Source of the DNA: Cordia subcordata | Taxonomy: Eukaryota > Streptophyta > Magnoliopsida > Boraginales > Cordiaceae | NCBI GenBank assembly: GCA_028554755.1 | Contig: JAPTOF010000014.1 | Location: 2,976,001 to 3,040,000, forward strand | Direction: 5' to 3' | Length of the DNA: 64,000 nucleotides | In this document: positions 57,609-64,000 of the stretch, piece after piece | Layout: the number at the start of each line of letters is the position of its first letter | Numbering within the stretch: the stretch's first letter is position 1 | Translations under genes and position numbers: made by a program | Notes under the pieces: generated by a model | Seen by the model: only the letters and a program-made list of their open reading frames with translations | Databases searched by the model: none | What the model was told of the DNA's origin: nothing

Positions 57609-59505
57609 TGATGTGTTGTGTTTTTGTGTGTGTTTGCATTGTAATTTACCTATGTTTAAGAAGTATTAAGTGCTCAAAAAGATGCATTGGTATAGTACTT
57701 TTGATAGGAATAGGCTTAAGCGTAAACAAATGTACATATTGAGTTTAAGAGACAAATTGCTACACTAATTGCTTGTTTTTAATGATTTAGGTGAACTTTG
57801 GGTTAAGATCGAGATTGGAAGATGATAGTTGATAAAGATGGGAGATGTACGAGTCAAAAGGAGAAGATTGGAGGCTAGAAAGACAAAGAATGGAGGAAAG
57901 ACGTCAGCCAGACGATCAAGAAAAAGGAGCCGGTCGACTGGCTAGGTCCACCGGCCACTCCAGAGAGGTGTCAAAAATAGCCGGACGACCACCCCTCCAA
58001 AGCCGGTCGGCCGGCTAGGTCGACCGGTTAGTCCAGAGAGCATCCCCAAAAAGCTGGTTGAGCTAATAGAAGAAGCCGGTCGACCGGCAGAGAGTAAAGA
58101 GCTGATATAAAAGCCTGATTTTCAGACTTAAAGTAGGGAGCTTTTTGACAATTTTTTAGATCTTTGCACACCCATCACACACACACACTCTTAACCCTAG
58201 TCTTCACCCACAACACACACTCTTTCACATATTTCATCACTTTGGAGCAAGAGAATTTAGAGGGTTTCAACACTTGGATTCAAGTTGCTCAAGTGCTTTG
58301 TACAAGATTAGCTAGGATGAAAGGGAAGCTTCATAAACTTTCTTTCATTCTATCTTTTATTATAATTGAGTAGACTTGTATAGGGTGATTTAGCTTATGT
58401 AATAGGTTAGCTATATACTCTTATGATATGAGATTAAATGGGTGAATATATACATGTTTGATTTTCTTGTTCAAATGGTTATTTTGTCATTCATGTCTAA
58501 GTGTTTGATTAAATACCCAAATGAGAAGTATGTGTATAAATTGAAGTCTATTTATTACTAAACACATCTAATCCATGCTATAATCATGTCTATGTGTTTA
58601 TATGTGAATGCTATGAAGTGGGGAATGCTTATATTCATGTCTATATGTATATTTGCATGCTTAATAGAGAATATGACTTCAATATCGCATACATGTCGGT
58701 TGTTAATTGCTTCTAATGGTGTAATCCGAGCATGATTATGTTTGGTAGTCGAATAGGTCTCTTTATTCGCAAACACCTTGGCTTAGAACATGTATGAATG
58801 TGTTCATAGGTTAAATCCCACTACTTTGACCTTAGAATGACGAAGCATAAATTAAGTCTAGCCTAGGCCGAGTCTCCTTTGGCTTTAAATCCAGTCAATA
58901 GGTTTCAGGATAGGATTAGTTGACCTTAGCAACATTAGGTCTTGGCTTTAAATCCAGCCAATGATTTAGGGACAAGGGTAGGTTCATTCTAAGTCACCTA
59001 GGAAGCTAGTTAGTCACTCTTAAGGCCCTAGGTCATAAGGACCATGCCGTAGCTCTAAGAGGCGCCACCCATGGACGGACCCGCATCGAGTCCTAGGGGG
59101 AAATTAAGACACTAATTTAGCAACCTAGTTAAGAGCAATCACTAAAGTAAGCCATTATTCTTTAATCCTATAGCATTTGAGTATAGAATCACCTATTCAT
59201 AAGTTGAAGTCACCCTAACACATTTCCATTTGTTAGTTCCTCTAAATTAGCTTGTCCCCCACTTTTCCTAATTCCATAGTTTAGTTTAATTCGTTTTAGT
59301 TAGAGCTCCCGACCATTCAAAAATCCAAAATTCCAAAAATAGATAGTTTAGATTTTTTATTTTTACGCACATTCTAGAACACATACGTAGAATCCATCTC
59401 ACAACATAGCCTCCCTGTGGTTCGACACCTGTTCTCGCACACACTACACTGCATCGATCCGTGCGCTTGCAGGTCTTTAGAGCTTGCACTCAAAGACATA
59501 CACCA
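57609..59505 (+). repeat. 3' LTR of Athila element 3
   Basis: 1,897 bp, 63 bp longer than its partner because of extra array units at 58,030-58,095. Array 57,905-58,093, TATA TATAAAA at 58,106. Hairpins at 58,879 and 58,942; the latter, TTGGCTTTAAATCCAGCCAA, is perfect. Confidence 0.92.
57905..58112 (+). promoter_or_regulatory. CCGGTCGACCGG array and TATA, 3' LTR of Athila element 3
   Basis: GCCGGTCGACTGGCT, CCACCGGCC, AGCCGGTCGGCCGGCT, GGTCGACCGG and GCCGGTCGACCGGC occur before GCTGATATAAAAG. Confidence 0.7.
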
Positions 59506-59519
59506 GCTAGCTATATGTA

Positions 59520-60305
59520 AAACCATGAGCAGAAGTAGTAGGCATAGAAGGTAGGCTGATGCCAAGCCTAGTAAGTCTCTCATCGACATAAGATGAGATC
59601 AATTGTGGGATAGAGTCTTTCAGTTCATTAAGTTCTGCTATAGTTGAGTTGAGCTTCTCTTCAAAGGCTCTATCTTCTCCAAATGCAAGATTTGTCTAAA
59701 TCTATGTTTAATGCTAAACTCCCATGCAACTCTTGCTCGGGGTTTATTGAACTCCGGGTTCCCCCACCTTTTCTAAAATATTATGTGAAAAAGTTAACTT
59801 ATGGAGTATAAACATATGTTGACATTTGTTTCAAAATATACGCTAACAAAATAATTATCCAAAACTTTTCAAAGAGTTCATCCTTCATACGATTCGGAAC
59901 GTCCTTTTTCCAACTAGTCCATGGCTCTTTCCATTGTGCCTTCAAGTCACGTATAGCTACGCTTACAACTCTAGTCGTTATAAATCTACGCCAAAACATT
60001 ATTTAAGAATTAACATACTCATATAAGCATTTGTACAATACACACACATATACATAATTTATACGTAAAATGAATATAACTTACCTTAACCCGTTGGTAA
60101 AAATCATGGTACCTGTTGGCGCCTCATACTCCTCGTCCTCCTGAGGCACCACTCCTTCATCCAATGAAATATCAGCCAATCTCTCACCTCCATCGTTGAA
60201 TATAAAAGCCAAAAGTAGTTGTGCAATTCCTTTCAAACATGATTTGCTTCTCTGTATTTGATTCTCTGTCATCATAAGGAGAATTCTAGTTTCATTATGA
60301 TTCAA
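59520..60305 (-). pseudogene. CACTA accessory gene fragment, Transposase_24 (Ptta/En/Spm)-like
   Basis: Minus strand, three exon-like parts. 60,081-60,305 is an acidic start ending at a consensus AAG|GTAAGT donor near 60,082. From 59,985 (after TTTTGGCGTAG) reads RVVSVAIRDLKAQWKEPWTSWKKDVPNRMKDELFEKFW, matching the W..W..VP...KD..F..F pattern of plant En/Spm transposase_24 proteins. About 59,640-59,780 reads RWGNPEFNKPRARVAWEF, and 59,515-59,640 reads ELNELKDSIPQLISSYVDERL before a stop at the Athila junction. It may bind subterminal repeats. No catalytic DDE domain is seen. Confidence 0.6.
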
Positions 60306-61734
60306 AATAAGATAATATCTCTCTTACTTAATACTCAAAAAGAACCTTCTATATTCCTCGGAAGAAGTCCTTCCCCTTCTACCAAAAAAATAAAGAAAAA
60401 AAGAAAAGAAAAACAACATTCTATAACAAGTCAAAATTGTTCAACTAAAATATCATATGATTCATCCCCTGTTATTAGTCAACAGTATATAACACATATC
60501 ATATCATCATGCATGGCAAGTCACACACATATACACATGAAACACAGGAAATGAATAACAATTTAGCTTAGTTGACAATGTTTCAAGACCAGCTCACATT
60601 GCATATTTACACAAGACATTAAGATATATGGTTTAGCAACATGTCGAGTTCACTGAAATCTTCAAGAATCACAATAAACATCCTCTATTTTAAGTGATCA
60701 AATTACAGGGCAGATTTCTTTTTGCCTAATTCAGTTAATTTTGGACTCACATCAATTTTAAGATGTAAAATCAAATTAAGCACTCACTTTTTCAAGATGA
60801 ACCCTTGGATTATAAAAGTTAGAACCCGAAACATACTTTGTTGGACCCTAAGATGCTTTATGATTTTGATTTCTTAATTTCAAATGATTTATAGTTCTTT
60901 TGTTTTACTTGTTTTTGTTTGTTTAATTAGTCATTTGATGTTTTTCCCTTTTTTGTACCTGATGATATTAATCTATTCTTTTACTAATGATATCTTTCTC
61001 TCTTAATCAAATACCCTATTGCAAAATAACAGTAAGCAAATCAAAAAAGTATATCACAACCACGACATCGTGTGCAGGTGTTCGTTCTAGTATTTTCTAG
61101 CAATTTAAGTTTGAGTTTGTTATTTGCTTATTGTTATGGTTTCTTTCGAGTATCATTTTTGCTAATTAAGTAATTAATCACAATATAATTGCATAAAGGC
61201 TTCCCAAAAACAGCTTCTTTATATTTGTTCACAAGATCATCCCCCACCTAGAAAGCTCTGGTCTTGGCTTTCCGTCCAGAAAACCTTTAACTATGACGAG
61301 AAAAGAAAATGAGTGGTTTGAATAACTCACAAGTTGTGCTTTCGTGTAGGAATATTTCAGCTAATTCTAAGATACATTATAAACTTTATGCTTTATGGCA
61401 AAGATCCCAAGTTCTTATGAAGCATCTTCCAAATATTTCGTGCAGGAATATTTGCATTTCTTTTGTGATCCTTCAATTTACAACGTCGCCATTAATCCAA
61501 AATTTTTTGGGGCAACTCAGATTGAAATATATATATGTATAAAAAATAGAAAACTTACTTGTAAGCACAGATCTAGAGATGAACGGGTTACTTCTAAGCA
61601 CAGAGCAAAAATTATTAAAAGAAAAAAAAAAAGAGAACAAGAAGAATAGAAAGTGAAACAGAGAAGGGGAAAATTAGAGTTAGGGCTGCAAGAAATAAAA
61701 GAGACGATGGTATAATTGGTTTTAGTTAAGCTTA
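60306..61734. other. CACTA internal sequence, no clear gene
   Basis: AT-rich. Short plus-strand frames at 61,309-61,649 are not recognised. No TNP2 motifs seen. Confidence 0.5.
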
Positions 61735-61866
61735 AAATGACGTCGTTTTAGGCTGGGACAAAAGCGCCGTCATTTCGGTCATTTTGGGCCGAAACTACGT
61801 CGTTTTTGTCGATTTCAAAATGACGTCGTTTTAGTCCGGTTTCAAAACGATGTCGTTTTGGCCTAA
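61735..61866. repeat. Cluster of GACGTCGTTTT motifs
   Basis: AATGACGTCGTTTTAGG, GCGCCGTCATTTCGG, ACTACGTCGTTTTTGTC, AATGACGTCGTTTTAGTCC and ACGATGTCGTTTTGGCC occur within about 130 bp. TGACGTC is the core recognised by many plant bZIP factors. They lie about 1.3-1.45 kb inside the CACTA's right end. Confidence 0.65.
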
Positions 61867-62570
61867 TTATTTCCCACCTTTCTAAATCTTTTCCACTCTT
61901 TTTATTTAGGAAAAAATTTAAAATATTAGAGATGCATATTTCGTCTTTATTCTGTCTCTAATTAAAATATAATCTATATTCAATTTCAATTGTAATTTCT
62001 TTTACCTATAGTTAAATTATTTCAAAAAACTCTCTCTTTATATTCTAATCTCTATTATGTCTCTATTATTACTACTCTTATTATTATTATTATTAATATT
62101 ACTACAACAACAACAACAACAACAACAACTACTACTACTACTACTACTACTAATAATAATAATAATAATAATAATAATGAAAAATGTTCAAATTAATAGA
62201 AATATTGATGCTTTACAAACGAATTGAAAAATGAAGCCATAAAATATTGGAAAAAAAACCAATTTAAAAGTTAAGAGAGATGTGTTTCACACTATAGAAT
62301 ATGAAGAACAACTTAAAGAAAAGAAATAGAGAAGAGTTTTTAGGAAATTTGCAAATTGTAAGAGTACATAACCTAAGTCTTATATTTTTACTCAAGTTAA
62401 CTATCTCCATACTCTAAACTATTCATCATTTTGATTTACTATATTCTTCTGGGTAATATTTTATAGTAATTTAATACTTATGCCAATTAATTTTATTTTT
62501 TTTATAATTCTCTCCAAATTTTTGTCTCTATTTCGTCTCAAACATTAAAATGTCTTAAATTTTTAATAAT
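61867..62570. other. CACTA internal AT-rich sequence with trinucleotide repeats
   Basis: 62,080-62,180 is a compound microsatellite of TTA, ACA/CAA, ACT and AAT triplets. No coding evidence. Confidence 0.7.
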
Positions 62571-63194
62571 TTTAAATTTTAGTTCCGTCTCAAATCCGTC
62601 TCAAATAATTTACTTCTCAAATTTAATAATTTTTATTTTCAAAATCTGTCTCTATTCCGTTGCAATACTGTTTCTATTCCGTCTCTAATTCATATGTCTC
62701 AGAATAAGTAAAAAGATTTTAAAAATATCCATCTTTATTCCTTTGCAAAATATTTTTTCCTTACAAATAAAGAATAATACTAAATCGAAATTCCGTCCCT
62801 ATTCTATCTCAAATATTCTTAAACAATTATAGAAAAAATTTGTCTCTAATCTGTCTCAAATAATATTAAAATATTAATATACATTCCTTCGTTAATCCAT
62901 CTCAAAATTGAGCAAAGAGAAAAACCATCATAAAAGTCATCTCAAATCCGTCTCAAAATTTGTGACACACATTCCGTCACAAATTTCGTCGCTAAATATT
63001 ATCTTTCCATCTTTTGAGACAAATTTTGCGACAGAAAAAACTACGTCACAAATTCCGTCGCAAGTTCCGTCTCAAATCCGTCTACAAGAATGACAAACTT
63101 CTTGTGCAAGAGATCGTCCCAATTCCGTCTCAATTTGAGACAAAAAATTTCCGTCTCAAACTTTGCGTTTCTAAACTGTCACTTTCTAGTAGTA
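62571..63194. repeat. Right subterminal repeats of CACTA
   Basis: Repeats TTCCGTCTCAAA, CCGTCTCTAATT, CCGTCGCAAG and complements, dense from 62,580 to 63,175, matching the left end. They end at CTTTCTAGTAGTA and the TTC duplication. Confidence 0.8.
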
Positions 63195-63647
63195 TTCCTA
63201 ATATGATATTATATGGGGAAGGACAGTCTATCACTAAAAACCTGACATCCAAGTTGACACCCTTAGCGAAGACAAGCAAGTGTATCTCTCCAACTGTGTG
63301 TTTATGCTCCCCATTGAAACCTATTAAGGAGGTGGACCGCCGTGCAAGGCTTCATCAATCCCCATTTCCATGAGGGCATCGAGCATCATAACGTTAGCTG
63401 AGCTTCCGTTGTCTACCAGAATTCTTTGAACCTAACAATTGGCTACCATGAGTGCAATGACTAACACATCATCGTGTGGGTTGTTCAGATGGACAGTCTC
63501 GTAGCTAGAAAATGATACCACCATTTCTAGGCCGAGATCAATTGGCTGCAAGGGATAATGGTCGTGTCTTACTATTGACCCTACATGCCTTCTGGCTGCA
63601 GAAATACTAATCCCACTAATGTGTGATCCCCCCATTATGCAATTCAC
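63195..63647 (-). pseudogene. Tat protease (right part of split polyprotein)
   Basis: 63,432-63,647 reads GGSHISGISISAARRHV and HLNNPHDDVLVIALMVANC, then a TAG stop. After it the same frame has VQRILVDNGSSANVMM (protease active site D-N-G-S-S). It continues to the CACTA boundary at 63,197. Upstream is the gag tail. Confidence 0.85.
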
Positions 63648-63711
63648 TATTCCCTCCCACCATGGTGGATTTGGTGGGGGGTGGTTCTTCGGCTTTCCGT
63701 TCCTTGTGACG

Positions 63712-64000
63712 TCAAGTTAGGGTTTGCTTCCCTTTGTCAAAAAGGAGTTCAGTTAGATATCCTTTCTTTAGCAATTCGGCCACTTCCTTTTTTAAACCAT
63801 GACACTCCTCTATGGTATGGTTGTGATCTGCATAAAACTCACACCACTTTAACTTGTCCCGCACCTCTACTGGAGACCTTAATTTTGCCGACCACTTGAC
63901 TACTCTTCCCATGTTCTTTAGGGTATGAACGAGTTTGGATGGAGACACAGAGAGGTTATATTTTGGGGTCTCTGCTTTTTGTTCCAGTCTTCGATTAAGA
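63712..64000 (-). pseudogene. Tat gag C-terminal part, cut by window edge
   Basis: Reads SPSKLVHTLKNMGRVVKW, then KLKWCEFYADHNHTIEECHGLKKEVAELLKKGYLTEL. This C...H...H...C segment with the LKKEVAELLKKG helix is typical of the Tat gag end. A stop at 63,712 ends it. The gag start and 5' LTR lie beyond 64,000. Confidence 0.82.

Larger units (their letters stand above)
48324..59505 (+). mobile_element. Athila-lineage Ty3/gypsy element 3 with gag-pol, inside CACTA
   Basis: LTRs 48,324-50,157 and 57,609-59,505 (TGATGTG starts; ends CACTA and CACCA). Flanks are GCTAA at 48,319-48,323 and GCTAG at 59,506-59,510, one mismatch. Primer site at 50,164, polypurine tract at 57,591. Internal region encodes gag, protease, RT, RNase H and integrase in order. 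The sequence around MDDFSVF and the RNase H ([13 protein letters not shown]) are Athila-like. No env-like ORF is visible in the 1.4 kb after integrase. Few stops and frame changes suggest the youngest of the coding elements here, but it is not intact. Confidence 0.92.
47441..63194. mobile_element. CACTA (En/Spm) transposon inserted in Tat pol
   Basis: Left end CACTACTAGAAACTTACAG; right end is the complement of TACTACTAGAAAGTGACAG. The two share ACTACTAGAAA plus flanking similarity, and the right terminal base has changed. TTC flanks both ends (47,438-47,440 and 63,195-63,197), the 3-bp duplication of CACTA elements. Both subterminal regions hold dense CCGTCTCAAA/CCGTCGCAAA repeats in both orientations. 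After removing the nested Athila element it is about 4.6 kb. I see no TNP2-type transposase, only a Transposase_24-like gene fragment, so it looks non-autonomous. Confidence 0.88.
32167..64000 (-). mobile_element. Tat-lineage Ty3/gypsy element, interrupted, runs off the window
   Basis: Minus-strand element with gag tail and protease (63,200-63,950), RT, RNase H and integrase (44,001-47,290), an extra opposite-strand ORF (40,854-43,054) and a 3' LTR (about 32,167-40,829). Domain order RT-RNase H-integrase gives Ty3/gypsy. The NNEAEYEAL-type second RNase H and the antisense ORF point to Tat. It is interrupted by a gypsy insertion in the LTR and by a CACTA in pol. The 5' LTR is beyond the window. 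The lower boundary is approximate. Confidence 0.8.

Noticed and set aside
4172..59505. Integrated plant pararetrovirus
   Set aside because: RT regions have Ty1 or Ty3 order with integrase, LTRs and primer sites; no movement protein or pararetroviral coat motif was seen.

Overview
The window looks like nuclear DNA from a plant, probably a dicot. It is AT-rich, intergenic and almost entirely built of transposable elements: Ty1/copia, Ty3/gypsy (Athila and Tat lineages), CACTA and MITE-like elements. I see no intact host gene. The only host-derived coding sequence I recognise is a broken thioredoxin-like pseudogene near 11.3-11.7 kb. All statements rest on reading the sequence; no alignment or database search was run.

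Layout. 1-2.67 kb: AT-rich, no clear gene. 2.67-4.06 kb: a SIRE-type solo LTR. 4.17-8.81 kb: a decayed copia element (minus strand, 122-bp LTRs). 8.81-10.29 kb: a GC-rich island followed by an LTR-like segment. 10.3-12.2 kb: short repeats, an AT microsatellite, the thioredoxin pseudogene and a PIF/Harbinger-like MITE. 12.2-17.4 kb: a second decayed copia element (minus), with an AT-rich insertion in it and a truncated 5' LTR. 17.4-20 kb: AT-rich DNA with a MITE-like element and a probable 0.5-kb solo LTR. 20.05-21.39 kb: a 1.3-kb copia deletion derivative. 21.8-22.8 kb: an eroded gypsy LTR. 23.07-31.66 kb: a gypsy element with gag and protease but no reverse transcriptase (minus, TSD GGTGT).

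From about 32.2 kb to the window edge lies a large Tat-lineage gypsy element on the minus strand, cut by other elements. Its 3' LTR contains a 6,972-bp non-autonomous gypsy element (32,921-39,892, TSD ACGTC), which encodes an unfamiliar protein with two CCHC zinc knuckles. Next come an extra Tat open reading frame on the opposite strand (40.85-43.05 kb) and the Tat pol gene (44.0-47.4 kb, minus). The pol gene is split by a CACTA transposon (47,441-63,194, TSD TTC), which itself carries an 11.2-kb Athila-type element (48,324-59,505, plus). Tat protease and gag resume at 63.2-64.0 kb. Removing the CACTA and one TTC brings the Tat reading frame back together, which fixes the order of insertion.

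The three Athila-type elements (23.1, 32.9 and 48.3 kb) appear to be one mobilisation group. Only the 48.3-kb copy encodes RT, RNase H and integrase. All three share the same kind of primer-binding site, the same polypurine tract, and a second hairpin-plus-polypurine module about 0.94 kb upstream of it. Their LTRs carry a GTCGACCGG-type palindromic array just upstream of the TATA box, and the SIRE-type copia LTR has a similar array. LTRs of two of the elements also carry repeated 20-nt hairpins with compensating base changes. These non-coding modules are the most novel signals I found.
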